From: JACOMS01 sp964352785
GTDB taxonomy: Bacteria > Pseudomonadota > Alphaproteobacteria > Caulobacterales > Maricaulaceae
Assembly: GCA_964352785.1 (NCBI GenBank)
Contig: CAYGTI010000033.1
Location: 1-28,619, forward strand
Length of the DNA: 28,619 nt
Reading direction: 5' to 3'
Shown in pieces: positions 7,951 to 16,163 of this stretch. Position numbers and translations under genes: made by a program. The notes under the pieces were generated by a model. The model saw nothing but the letters and a program-made list of their open reading frames with translations, was not told the origin of the DNA and made no database searches. Positions within the stretch are counted from its first letter, which is position 1. The number at the start of each line of letters is the position of its first letter.

Positions 7951-8028
7951 ATGGTCGGTTTTGAAGTTTTCAGAGATGTCGCTATTACTGTTGTTTTGTT
8001 TGTGATGGTGTTTTTACTCGGCGGATAA
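7951..8028 (+). CDS. 25-residue putative transmembrane micro-protein
   Basis: ATG 7951 to TAA 8026-8028. The predicted product is MVGFEVFRDV followed by a hydrophobic stretch (AITVVLFVMVFLLGG), i.e. one membrane helix with a short charged N-terminus. A strong purine run AAGGGAGAG lies just upstream with about 4-8 bases spacing, the best ribosome-binding site in this gap. It fills most of the 206-base gap between the nitroreductase and glk. The stop codon lies in the loop of a small GGCGG/CCGCC hairpin (8020-8033). No homologue is recognised. Confidence 0.45.
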   Translation: MVGFEVFRDVAITVVLFVMVFLLGG

Positions 8029-8081
8029 CCGCCGTCAAAGCACCATAGGCAGGACACATCTTGGTCTGATCGCCCGCTGAT

Positions 8082-9044
8082 TTACAGGGACCGAAGCGCC
8101 ATTTCAGCAGCTCCGTACAAAGCGACATATTTCGCTTTAACGAGCCTGACCGGGATGTCTTTAACATACCAACTACCGCTACCGCGTTGAATGAAGCGGG
8201 CTTCAAAATCTGATTCCTCAATATAAGGCGCGACGTGCCTCGAGACGCCGCCGGCTATGACGATGCCGCCCCGCGCACCTGTCGTGAGAGCTGTATCGGC
8301 TGCGAAAGCTCCGAGTAAGCTATTAAACTGCTGTACTGTCTTTCGCGCTACAGAATTTGGATTGGCTTGCCCAGCGGCGACAATTTCTTCTTGTTTTGTG
8401 CAAAGCACGGGAACGCCGCTGATTTCGCAAAGGGCAGTATAAAGGCGGTAGAGCCCGGAGCCAGAGAGTAAATTTTCGCAGGACACATAATCCATAGTGC
8501 GGCGCAAATATTCATCAATCGCCCTCTCTTGCGCTGTCTCAGGCGCGAAAGTGCGGTGACCGCCCTCGGTCGGAACAATAGAGACTGGTGATCCTGGAAC
8601 AATCAAGGATAGACCCAAACCTGTGCCGGGACCAAAGACGGCAACGGGCTGACTGTAATTAACTTTGCCGCTGCGGATAATCTGAAAACCATCATCAGGG
8701 ATGATACGTGCGCCGTTCGCCATAGCAGCAAAATCATTCAGCAAAACTGCATGCGATAGGCTAAATTTGGTTTGAAGTTCAGTTTCGCTGACCATCCAGT
8801 TTGCATTTGTCATCTTGATGGAGCCGTCAAATTTCGGGCCGGCAAAGGCGAAGGCTGCCGAGGCTGGCTTCATCCCTGTTTTGTTCATGTAAGCCGCCAT
8901 AGCATCATAGAAGCTATCAAAGCTTTTGACAGGGTAAATTTCCGTATGATGTAGCTCTATGGTGCCAAGCGCGTTTGTTTCCGCGATGGCAAAGCGGCAA
9001 TTTGTGCCGCCAACATCTCCAACAATGGTGACGCCTTTTGTCAT
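8082..9044 (-). CDS. glk: glucokinase
   Basis: 320 residues from ATG 9044, two bases after the edd stop; an in-frame TTG at 9062 would overlap edd and is less likely. The product phosphorylates glucose with ATP to glucose-6-phosphate in the cytoplasm. Motifs of the bacterial Glk family (PF02685): GDVGGTN at 9-15 (ATP phosphate binding), catalytic Asp104 in VLLNDFAAMA, GPGTGLG at 138-144, TEGGHRTFAP with Glu159 and His162, and GGIVIAGGVSRH for the second nucleotide loop. It is the last gene of zwf-pgl-edd-glk, which feeds its own product into Zwf. Confidence 0.95.
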   Translation of the reverse strand: MTKGVTIVGDVGGTNCRFAIAETNALGTIELHHTEIYPVKSFDSFYDAMAAYMNKTGMKPASAAFAFAGPKFDGSIKMTNANWMVSETELQTKFSLSHAVLLNDFAAMANGARIIPDDGFQIIRSGKVNYSQPVAVFGPGTGLGLSLIVPGSPVSIVPTEGGHRTFAPETAQERAIDEYLRRTMDYVSCENLLSGSGLYRLYTALCEISGVPVLCTKQEEIVAAGQANPNSVARKTVQQFNSLLGAFAADTALTTGARGGIVIAGGVSRHVAPYIEESDFEARFIQRGSGSWYVKDIPVRLVKAKYVALYGAAEMALRSL

Positions 9045-9046
9045 GC

Positions 9047-10882
9047 TTAGGCGGTTAGCCAAGCTTGATCGCCGAGGCTGGAGGCTCCTGATTCGGCACT
9101 GCTAACGCAAGCTCGAAACGGCGCGAACATGTTCATGCCGAGCGTGGATAGGTTTTTTGGAGTTGGTTGAGCCGCAGCTACGCGAGCCTCTAAATCCGCA
9201 TTCACGCTGACAGACCCTGACGCGGGATCAACCAACACCATATCGCCGGTTTGCACCCGCGCGAGGGGGCCACCCATCGCGGCTTCGGGGTGCAAATGAA
9301 TGGCGGCGGGCACTTTGCCCGACGCGCCAGACATGCGTCCATCGGTGACAAGCGCGACTTTAAACCCTTTATCCTGCAGCGCGCCTAAAATGGGTGTGAG
9401 TTTATGAAGCTCCGGCATGCCGTTAGCTCGCGGGCCTTGGAAGCGCAACACAGCCACAAAGTCGCGCTCTAGCTCTCCGGCCTTGTGCATGGCAACTAAA
9501 TCGTTTTGATCGTCGACGACAATCGCCGGGGCTTGTACGCGCCAGTTGTCACGTTTAACCGCAGAGACCTTCATCACGCCGCGTCCGATATTGCCTGACA
9601 GAAGCCGCAGCCCGCCGTCAGGCCGGAACGGCGCTTGAACTGAGGTAAGAACCTCGGGATCGAGGCTTTCGGTCGGGCCTTTGCGGAACAAAACCGCATC
9701 CGCTTCGGCGTGGGCATTGCGCACAGGCTCGCGGGTATATTCGTAAAGCCCGTCGCCGCCAGCAACTGTGGTCACGTCTGTATGCAAAAACCCGGCGTCG
9801 ATCAACTCGTGTATCAAGTACGGCATACCTCCCGCTGCGTGGAAATGGTTCACGTCAGCCGCACCGTTGGGATAAATTCTGCATATCAGCGGCACAACTT
9901 CGGATATTTCGGCAAAATCATCCCAGTTAATTAAGATGCCTGCGGCGCGGGCGATGGCAATCATGTGAATGGTCAGGTTCGTTGACCCGCCTGTGGCCAT
10001 GAGTCCGACCAAACCGTTTACAATCGCTTTTTCGTCAATCACGTGGCCAGCAGGTGTGAACTCCTTGCCTTGGCCGCTGATTTGAATAGCGCGGCGGGTG
10101 GTCTGCGCGGTCATAGAATCGCGCATTGGCGTGTTGGGGTGAATGAAGGACGCGCCCGGAAGCTGTAGCCCCATAATTTCCATCAGCATTTGATTGGTAT
10201 TTGCGGTGCCATAGAAGGTACACGTGCCCGGTGCATGATAAGATTGGCTCTCGGCTTTGAGTAGCGCGGCGCGGTCGACTTTGCCTTCCGCGAATTGTTG
10301 CCGGATTTTGGCTTTCTCCGGATTGGAAATACCAGATGGCATCGGCCCGGCGGGAGCAAAAATGGACGGAATATAGCCGTAACGCAGCGCGCCGATTAAA
10401 AGTCCGGGCACGATTTTATCACAGACGCCCAAATGTATGGCGGCGTCAAACATATCATGCGACAGAGCGACGGCGGTGCTCATTGCAATGACGTCGCGTG
10501 AGAACAGCGAAAGCTCCATGCCATCTTGGCCCTGCGTGACCCCGTCGCACATAGCGGGGACTCCGCCTGCGACTTGCGCCGTTGCGCCGCCGCGCCGCGC
10601 CGCATGTTTAATCAGAGACGGAAAGCGCTCAAACGGCTGGTGCGCCGAGAGCATGTCATTATAGGCTGTCACAATACCGATGTTGGGCCAATTGGCTCCG
10701 AGGAGCTCCGTCTTTTCATGCAACGGGCAAGCGGCACTGGCATGGGCCAGATTACCTTCTGACAAGCGTTTGCGGCGTGGTCCGGGGCGAATGTTGGCTT
10801 CTACGTCGGCCAAATAGGCCGCGCGGGATTTTGCGGAGCGCTCTGTAATGCGCTGCGTAACATCAATGATCTTTGCGTGCAT
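9047..10882 (-). CDS. edd: 6-phosphogluconate dehydratase
   Basis: 611 residues, the normal Edd length. It dehydrates 6-phosphogluconate to 2-keto-3-deoxy-6-phosphogluconate, the committed Entner-Doudoroff step. The IlvD/Edd family is shown by the three iron-sulfur cysteines: Cys112 in GGVPAMCDGVTQG, Cys154 in LGVCDKIVPG and Cys221 in APGTCTFYGTAN, plus LMATGGSTNLTIH and GRMSGASGKVPAAIH. The start ATG 10882 is 10 bases after the pgl stop with AGAGA upstream. The partner aldolase gene eda is not in this window, which is common when eda lies elsewhere. Confidence 0.96.
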   Translation of the reverse strand: MHAKIIDVTQRITERSAKSRAAYLADVEANIRPGPRRKRLSEGNLAHASAACPLHEKTELLGANWPNIGIVTAYNDMLSAHQPFERFPSLIKHAARRGGATAQVAGGVPAMCDGVTQGQDGMELSLFSRDVIAMSTAVALSHDMFDAAIHLGVCDKIVPGLLIGALRYGYIPSIFAPAGPMPSGISNPEKAKIRQQFAEGKVDRAALLKAESQSYHAPGTCTFYGTANTNQMLMEIMGLQLPGASFIHPNTPMRDSMTAQTTRRAIQISGQGKEFTPAGHVIDEKAIVNGLVGLMATGGSTNLTIHMIAIARAAGILINWDDFAEISEVVPLICRIYPNGAADVNHFHAAGGMPYLIHELIDAGFLHTDVTTVAGGDGLYEYTREPVRNAHAEADAVLFRKGPTESLDPEVLTSVQAPFRPDGGLRLLSGNIGRGVMKVSAVKRDNWRVQAPAIVVDDQNDLVAMHKAGELERDFVAVLRFQGPRANGMPELHKLTPILGALQDKGFKVALVTDGRMSGASGKVPAAIHLHPEAAMGGPLARVQTGDMVLVDPASGSVSVNADLEARVAAAQPTPKNLSTLGMNMFAPFRACVSSAESGASSLGDQAWLTA

Positions 10883-10892
10883 GTGTATATCT

Positions 10893-11609
10893 CTATTTCG
10901 TACTAACTATAGTGAGCCGATTCCCCGCTGCAAGTAAGGCTTTGACAGGGGCGTCTGTTACAGATTTTTCTTTCGCATCGTCCAAGACACGGGCCTTTTC
11001 GTCACCGGTGATGAATAATATAATTTCGCGCGACTGCATAACGGCCGGGAAGGTCAGCGTAATGCGCGCAGGGTAGTTGCTTGCGCCTATGCAGCCCGCG
11101 GCATCAATGGCCGCGAGACTGTGTGTGTTTTCAATATCAAGAGCTGCCGCCAGCCCGCCTGAGCCGGGAAACCACGAGGCCGTATGCCCGTCAGTGCCCA
11201 TCCCCATGAGGCATATATCAAGACTTTCCATCAAAGGAGCGATGCTTTGTTCACTCTGCGCCAAGCCGTTCTCGGGCGTTTCATGGTCCGAGACGAGGGG
11301 GATGAACCGGGCTCTGGCCGCGGGGCCTTGCAGCAGACTCTTCCGGATCATAGCGGCGTTGGAGCCGGGGTTGGTTTCGGGCACCCAGCGGTCATCAACA
11401 AGGCTAAGGTTGGTTTTGTGCCAAGGCAGTTCAAAGCCGGATAAGGCCTCATAGGCCGGGCGGGGCGTTGACCCGCCGGAGAGGCAGACATTGGCCTGGC
11501 CGCGTGTGGCAATCGCTTGCCGAACCGCGTTTGCTATGCGCGCCGCCACATATGCGGAGGCATCTGTGGCCGTATTAAAGGACTTAGCTTGAGGCGCACA
11601 AGAGCTCAT
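10893..11609 (-). CDS. pgl: 6-phosphogluconolactonase
   Basis: 238 residues from ATG 11609, which overlaps the zwf stop as ATGA with AAAGG six bases upstream; a longer TTG start at 11627 is rejected. DevB-type lactonase that hydrolyses 6-phosphogluconolactone to 6-phosphogluconate. Visible motifs: SGGSTPRPAYEAL at 44-56, DDRWVPETNPGSN at 72-84, and GMGTDGHTASWFPGS, the conserved phosphate/catalytic loops of the family. Its coupling to zwf fits the sequential reactions. Confidence 0.95.
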   Translation of the reverse strand: MSSCAPQAKSFNTATDASAYVAARIANAVRQAIATRGQANVCLSGGSTPRPAYEALSGFELPWHKTNLSLVDDRWVPETNPGSNAAMIRKSLLQGPAARARFIPLVSDHETPENGLAQSEQSIAPLMESLDICLMGMGTDGHTASWFPGSGGLAAALDIENTHSLAAIDAAGCIGASNYPARITLTFPAVMQSREIILFITGDEKARVLDDAKEKSVTDAPVKALLAAGNRLTIVSTK

Positions 11610-13132
11610 ACCGCACCTTTGGACCAAGACCGTCTATCTTGTTGCATCATATCATCAGATTCGCGCGGCCCGTCATTTCCGGCCTGATACAGCTCAATAC
11701 GTTGCTCTGAGGTCTCCCACGCTTCGATGATTTGGTCGACCCAGAGCCACGCGGTTTCGACTTCGTCGCGGCGCATAAACAGGCTAAGATTCCCGCGCAC
11801 AACATCCATCAAAAGGCGCTCATAAGCATCCGGATACCGCACAGCAAAACTATCGGCATAAGACAGGTTTAGCGGCAGCGTGCGAAGGCGCATACCGCCC
11901 GCGCCGGGTTCTTTGATCTCGAGCCACAGCTGCACGGCTTCGTTGGGTTGCAAACGGATGACCAATTTATTGGCGTTCATTTTTGTGTCGCGCCCAAAGA
12001 CGGAGTGAGGCACCTCTTTGAACTGAATGACAATTTCAGATCGCCGCTCGGCCATGCGTTTGCCCGTCCGCAGGTAGATCGGTACACCTGCCCAGCGCCA
12101 ATTCTCGATATGGGTTTTTATGGCGACAAATGTTTCAGTCCCGCTCTCATTGACGTCCACATCGGTTAGGTAATCCGGCACGGGGTCTCCGTCCATCGTG
12201 CCGCGCGCATATTGCCCGCGCACAGTGACCTTATCTACACTCTCGGCTGTAATGGGTTTTAAGGCGCGCAGGACTTTGATCTTTTCCGCGCGGACATCAT
12301 CGGCATCCAGGGACGCCGGGGCCTCCATCGCGGTCAAGCATAAGAGTTGCAATAAGTGGTTTTGAACCATATCCCGGAGCGCGCCCGCACCGTCATAATA
12401 AGAGCCACGCCCGCCGACGCCGATAGACTCAGCGGCGGTGATTTGCACATGATCAATCGCGCTGCTCGACCAGAGAGGCTCCAAAAGGATATTACCAAAC
12501 CGCAGAACTAAAAGGTTTTGTACCGTCTCTTTTCCTAGATAATGATCAATACGGTAAATGTTGTTTTCAGAGAAAACCTCGCCGACACCGGCATTAATTG
12601 CGCGGGCGGTTTCATAATCGGATCCAATTGGTTTTTCCAGCACGACACGGGCGTTCTTGGTGACAAGCCCGGCGGAGTCGAGGCCTCGGCATATATCGGC
12701 GAACAAAGCGGGTGGCATGGCCAGGTAAAAAACACGCACAATGTCAGGATCGTCCGAGAGATGGTCTTTCAGTCCGTCCCAATCCGCCTTGGGATCGACC
12801 ACATCGATACAGTGGTAATCCAGCAGTTTTTCAAAATCCGACCAGCACTTATCATCATAGTCATCGGCCTTGGAGAAGGTATGATAGGAGTCGTGGATGC
12901 GTTTTTTATACTCGGCTTGACTAATGTCGGATCGAGAGACGCCAACAATCCGGCTGCTTGCCGCGATTTGTTCATCGCAAAAGCGGTGGTAAAGTGACGG
13001 CAGCAGCTTTCGCCGGGCAAGATCGCCAGTCCCGCCAAACACAATGATTTCAAAGGGTTCCACGGGTACAAAGGCGGAATGCGATTGATCATCGGAAGGG
13101 TCGATATGTATAATGTCGGATGCAGCCGCCAT
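11606..13132 (-). CDS. zwf: glucose-6-phosphate 1-dehydrogenase
   Basis: 508 residues. It oxidises glucose-6-phosphate with NAD(P)+ to the lactone. The Rossmann motif FGGTGDLARRKLLPSLY starts at residue 32, EKPIG lies at 166-170, and the signature RIDHYLGKE lies at 194-202. The C-terminal half contains RTGKRMAERRSEIVIQFK. The N-terminus carries an about 20-residue extension before PFEIIVFGG. It is the first gene of the glucose operon and is preceded by a promoter overlapping a LacI-type palindrome, so it is probably repressed by the adjacent regulator. Confidence 0.97.
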   Translation of the reverse strand: MAAASDIIHIDPSDDQSHSAFVPVEPFEIIVFGGTGDLARRKLLPSLYHRFCDEQIAASSRIVGVSRSDISQAEYKKRIHDSYHTFSKADDYDDKCWSDFEKLLDYHCIDVVDPKADWDGLKDHLSDDPDIVRVFYLAMPPALFADICRGLDSAGLVTKNARVVLEKPIGSDYETARAINAGVGEVFSENNIYRIDHYLGKETVQNLLVLRFGNILLEPLWSSSAIDHVQITAAESIGVGGRGSYYDGAGALRDMVQNHLLQLLCLTAMEAPASLDADDVRAEKIKVLRALKPITAESVDKVTVRGQYARGTMDGDPVPDYLTDVDVNESGTETFVAIKTHIENWRWAGVPIYLRTGKRMAERRSEIVIQFKEVPHSVFGRDTKMNANKLVIRLQPNEAVQLWLEIKEPGAGGMRLRTLPLNLSYADSFAVRYPDAYERLLMDVVRGNLSLFMRRDEVETAWLWVDQIIEAWETSEQRIELYQAGNDGPRESDDMMQQDRRSWSKGAV

Positions 13133-13157
13133 GGTGTGTCTCGCAATAATTTGTTAT

Positions 13158-13186
13158 AAATTAGACGTGTATGACAGCGCTGTCAA
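13158..13186 (-). promoter_or_regulatory. predicted zwf promoter
   Basis: Reading the minus strand, TTGACA (13181-13186) is followed after exactly 17 bases by TAATTT (13158-13163). That is a perfect -35 with a fair -10, about 25 bases before the zwf ATG. The -35 is embedded in the 14-bp operator palindrome, which suits repression by occlusion. Confidence 0.6.
13172..13185. promoter_or_regulatory. LacI-family operator upstream of zwf
   Basis: TGACAGCGCTGTCA is a perfect 14-bp palindrome with the central CG expected for LacI-family operators. It covers the zwf -35 and includes the stop codon of the LacI gene (TGA read at 13185-13183). Binding by the adjacent regulator is inference. Confidence 0.65.
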
Positions 13187-14193
13187 TTCGTAACAGGAGC
13201 CGTTGACTCGCGAATGATTAATTTGTGAGGCAGGGCGGTTTTTAGATTTTCCTTACTTTCAGACTCAGCGGGCAAGATCAGTTTGGCGGCATGATAACCC
13301 ATATCCCGAATGGGTTGCTGAACCGTTGTGAGTTGAGGTGAAATAATCGTGGCCAGCGGGGTATCGTCAAACCCGCAAACAGAAAGATCGCGCGGCAAAG
13401 ACAATCCCATCTGATTGGCCACGGACACAACGCCTGCGGCCATATCATCATTACTGGCAAAAATCGCGCTGGGCCGATGTTTCATCTTCAAAAGTGCTTC
13501 CGAGGCCGCAACGCCCGACATATAGGTAAACGCCCCGTCCGCGATCCAGTCCGGGTTAATTCGCAAATTTCCCGCCCGCATCGCCTCGCGGTAGCCTTGG
13601 AATCGCAGGGCGCTGGAGCTGTGCAGTTCGGGGCCTTTGATGAACCCTATATCTGTGTGGCCCAGATCAATCAGAGTTGTCGTCATTTCGCGCGCCGCTT
13701 TGACATCATCCATATATACAAAGGGTACGTCGCCGTGAGAGGCCGAGGGCGCGATGGGTGCATAAGGGATTTTGAGTTGCCCTAAAAGGCTGACAATCGC
13801 GCCGGAGTCGCACAGAGGCGGCGTTAATATCACGCCGTCTACGGGTAGTCTCCGTAGCAGGCCTTCGACATCTTGCATCAGCCGTGTATCCGTCATGTCG
13901 AGCGGCTGAACCACCAAATGATAACCGCATTCACGGCAGGCGTCTGTTGCGCCTTTTTGAATTCCGGCAATATAGCCGGGACTGGGAATATCATAGAGCA
14001 GGGCAATGAGGTAGGATTTTGAACTGGCCAAACCACGCGCCGCCGGGTTTGGCGCATAGTTAAGTTCGCGCGCGGCTTTGACCACTTTCTCTTTGGTTTT
14101 GGCGGTGACATTGGGCTCGCCGTTCAGAACACGGGACACTGTCTTTATGGAGACCCCGGCGAGCCTAGCAACATCGGTAATCGTTGATTTCAT
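13183..14193 (-). CDS. LacI-family transcriptional regulator of the glucose operon
   Basis: 336 residues. The N-terminal helix-turn-helix and hinge helix are classic: TITDVARLAGVSIKTVSRVLNG at 4-25, followed by KVVKAARELNYAPNPAARGL. The rest is a periplasmic-binding-protein-like effector domain with AIFASNDDMAAGV and SVCGFDDTPLATIISPQLTTV. It starts two bases after the acyltransferase stop and ends in the zwf operator, so it is well placed to control zwf-pgl-edd-glk. The effector cannot be read from sequence; a sugar or an Entner-Doudoroff intermediate is the likely class. No operator was seen in front of its own gene. Confidence 0.93.
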   Translation of the reverse strand: MKSTITDVARLAGVSIKTVSRVLNGEPNVTAKTKEKVVKAARELNYAPNPAARGLASSKSYLIALLYDIPSPGYIAGIQKGATDACRECGYHLVVQPLDMTDTRLMQDVEGLLRRLPVDGVILTPPLCDSGAIVSLLGQLKIPYAPIAPSASHGDVPFVYMDDVKAAREMTTTLIDLGHTDIGFIKGPELHSSSALRFQGYREAMRAGNLRINPDWIADGAFTYMSGVAASEALLKMKHRPSAIFASNDDMAAGVVSVANQMGLSLPRDLSVCGFDDTPLATIISPQLTTVQQPIRDMGYHAAKLILPAESESKENLKTALPHKLIIRESTAPVTN

Positions 14194-14195
14194 GG

Positions 14196-14990
14196 TTATA
14201 AGCTTTCGACGATGCGGCGGATTTTGGCCGTCGCATTTTCTGCATTTTGCGGCAGATGTTCCCAGTTCAGAGCTTCGCCAAATGTGAGGCCAAACACAAC
14301 GCCTTTTTTATTTAGCAGCTCTTGAAACAGCGTGATGTCGCGTAGCTCGCCGCTGACCTTTGCGAAAAAATAATAAAGCCATGAATTTCTGGCTTTGATC
14401 TGTAGCGGAATAACAGGCGCTTTATATTTTCGGGCGAGCATGGCAGCGGAGCTTTCCCACGGCTGATCTTTCAGGCCTTGCCATGTCATGCGCGCAAGTT
14501 TGCCGGAGGGAAAAATAACCACACATTTCCCGTCTTTCAGCGCGGCTCTGACGCCAATCAACGTTTCTCTGGTTTTGTTGTGGCTGCGTTTATCTTTAAC
14601 CCATTCAACGGGGATAATAATATCCCGGCCATTTGGAATAACGCGGAGCGCGTCGGCATTGGCGAGGTAAACATGATCAGGGCGTCGGTCACGGATGGCT
14701 TGGAATACAGCCATACCGTCAGCCAGCCCCGTGGGGTGATTGCTAATAAGGATGGCGGGGCCTGTCGCAGGAAGGTTTTGTAAACCCCGAACGGCGGTGC
14801 GCGGGCTGATATGGTTGGTGACCATGTTAAAGGCTTCGAAACCGGTCATATCTTTCATGGCGTCCGCAAGAAAAACGGCTGCGTCATAGGCTAAAATACG
14901 GTATAAAAGCGGGCGGATAAATTTGAATACACGCCGCTTGGCGATAAGTTTTGACGCCCGTTCCGCGATCAGTTGTTCAACAATATGCAT
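14196..14990 (-). CDS. lysophospholipid acyltransferase family protein
   Basis: 264 residues from ATG 14990; an in-frame TTG at 15032 would add 14 residues that read through the intergenic region. The PlsC-like motifs are present in the variant form with five residues between His and Asp: SNHPTGLADG (Asn84, His85, Asp91), then VVIFPSGKLAR near 158-167 in place of FPEGTRS, and APVIPLQIKA. This spacing is typical of the hemolysin/OlsA-like branch, so the acyl acceptor is not certain. It is two bases upstream of the LacI gene and may be co-transcribed with it. Confidence 0.82.
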   Translation of the reverse strand: MHIVEQLIAERASKLIAKRRVFKFIRPLLYRILAYDAAVFLADAMKDMTGFEAFNMVTNHISPRTAVRGLQNLPATGPAILISNHPTGLADGMAVFQAIRDRRPDHVYLANADALRVIPNGRDIIIPVEWVKDKRSHNKTRETLIGVRAALKDGKCVVIFPSGKLARMTWQGLKDQPWESSAAMLARKYKAPVIPLQIKARNSWLYYFFAKVSGELRDITLFQELLNKKGVVFGLTFGEALNWEHLPQNAENATAKIRRIVESL

Positions 14991-15049
14991 AGGACTGACT
15001 TTATTGCGCGGGCCTAAGTGTGTATAGCTCAAAATAAAGGGGAATTCAG

Positions 15050-15631
15050 ATGAAGAGTTTTGGACGCAGAATTATCATTGGTACGGCTATAGGGTTGTTG
15101 GCGTGTCAAGCTGAAACCACTGAATCCACCGATGAGCCGACAGAACAAGCGACAGTCACTACGCCGTCAACTCCGGCTCCGTGCAGCTCGCCTGAATTTC
15201 GTCAATTGGATTTCTGGCTCGGCGATTGGGATCTGAGCTGGCAGCAACCTGACGGGACGACCGGGCAGGGGCGCAACCTGATTACAAAAAACCCGTTTGG
15301 CGATTGCGTTATCCAAGAGCAATTTGATGGCGCGCCGACGCAAGCCCTCAAGGGTTTGAGCGTGTCGACATATTCAGCGCCTCACAAGCAATGGCGGCAA
15401 ACATGGGTGGATAATCAGGGCGGTTATTTCTCGCTTTTCGGCGGGCCCAACGCGGACGGTACTTTTTCGCTGGAGATGGAACGTTTGGGCGATAAAGGCC
15501 CGTATAGCCGTATGGTGTGGGAAGAGATTAAGGTTGATAGTCTTGTATGGCGGTGGCAAGGCAAACGTGCCGCCGAGGATGAGTGGGCCGATCAATGGGT
15601 GATAAATTATGTCCGAACGCCAGCCAATTAA
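15050..15631 (+). CDS. lipoprotein with DUF1579-like domain
   Basis: 193 residues from ATG 15050, preceded by AAAGGGGA at about 7 bases. The N-terminus is a lipoprotein signal: basic residues, a short hydrophobic run, and lipobox LLAC with Cys19. A Thr/Glu/Pro-rich linker follows to about residue 43, then a domain starting FRQLDFWLGDWDLSW, which resembles DUF1579-type beta-barrel proteins. It is divergent from the acyltransferase across a 59-base gap. Its last 23 bases overlap the arsC-like start, so translation is probably coupled. Function unknown. Confidence 0.8.
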   Translation: MKSFGRRIIIGTAIGLLACQAETTESTDEPTEQATVTTPSTPAPCSSPEFRQLDFWLGDWDLSWQQPDGTTGQGRNLITKNPFGDCVIQEQFDGAPTQALKGLSVSTYSAPHKQWRQTWVDNQGGYFSLFGGPNADGTFSLEMERLGDKGPYSRMVWEEIKVDSLVWRWQGKRAAEDEWADQWVINYVRTPAN

Positions 15632-16112
15632 CGTTCTCTTTCTGTGTACGGGAAATTCCGCGCGCTCTATCCTATCCGAGGCTTTGCTGAATGATCTTGG
15701 CGCGCCGCGGTTTCGCGCCTTTTCAGCAGGTAGCCAACCCAGCGGAACACCTCACCCTGAGGGGATTGCGCATCTGAAATTCAAGGGACACGAGACGGAT
15801 GGATACAGCTCAAAAAGCTGGGACGTTTTTGCGGGCCCGGGCGCGCCGATCATGGATGTTGTGGTGACGGTGTGCGGGAGCGCGGCAAATGAGGTTTGTC
15901 CGATCTGGCCGCAGCGCGCGGGCCAAAGCCCGATTGTTGTACACTGGGGCGCAGATGATCCCGCTCATGTTGAACCTCTGGCCGCCCGGCAAAAAGCCTT
16001 CGCCGAGGTTTATGATCTTTGCAAAGCGCGCATAGAGGCGCTCATAGCTCTGCCGCCAGCTAGTCTAAGGGACAAAGCCGCTCTACAGGCGGTCTCTGAT
16101 ATTACGGTATAA
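15609..16112 (+). CDS. arsC: arsenate reductase / low-molecular-weight phosphatase family protein
   Basis: 167 residues. The N-terminal P-loop VLFLCTGNSARS has the CX5R signature (Cys13, Arg19). Two further cysteines, Cys89 and Cys97 in VVTVCGSAANEVCPIW, match the redox pair of thioredoxin-coupled arsenate reductases, and HWGADDPA provides the catalytic aspartate region. The reaction would be arsenate to arsenite in the cytoplasm. No arsB, acr3 or arsR is next to it; its partner is an unrelated lipoprotein gene, so a plain phosphatase role is possible. The TAA at 16110-16112 is followed at once by a terminator. Confidence 0.85.
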   Translation: MSERQPINVLFLCTGNSARSILSEALLNDLGAPRFRAFSAGSQPSGTPHPEGIAHLKFKGHETDGYSSKSWDVFAGPGAPIMDVVVTVCGSAANEVCPIWPQRAGQSPIVVHWGADDPAHVEPLAARQKAFAEVYDLCKARIEALIALPPASLRDKAALQAVSDITV

Positions 16113-16144
16113 AAAAACCGCCCTCAATTGAGAGCGGTTTTTCT
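16111..16144. terminator. bidirectional rho-independent terminator
   Basis: An A-run, ACCGCCCTC, loop AATT, GAGAGCGGT and a T-run form a hairpin with one mismatch on the plus strand (a G-U wobble on the minus strand). T-rich tails exist in both directions, so it can stop both arsC (plus) and the convergent channel gene (minus, ending at 16164). Confidence 0.88.
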
Positions 16145-16163
16145 TTGGATATATAACCTGCGT

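Noticed and set aside
8020..8033. GGCGG-ATAA-CCGCC hairpin as a terminator
   Set aside because: The stem is perfect but there is no T-run downstream on either strand, so it was not called as an intrinsic terminator.
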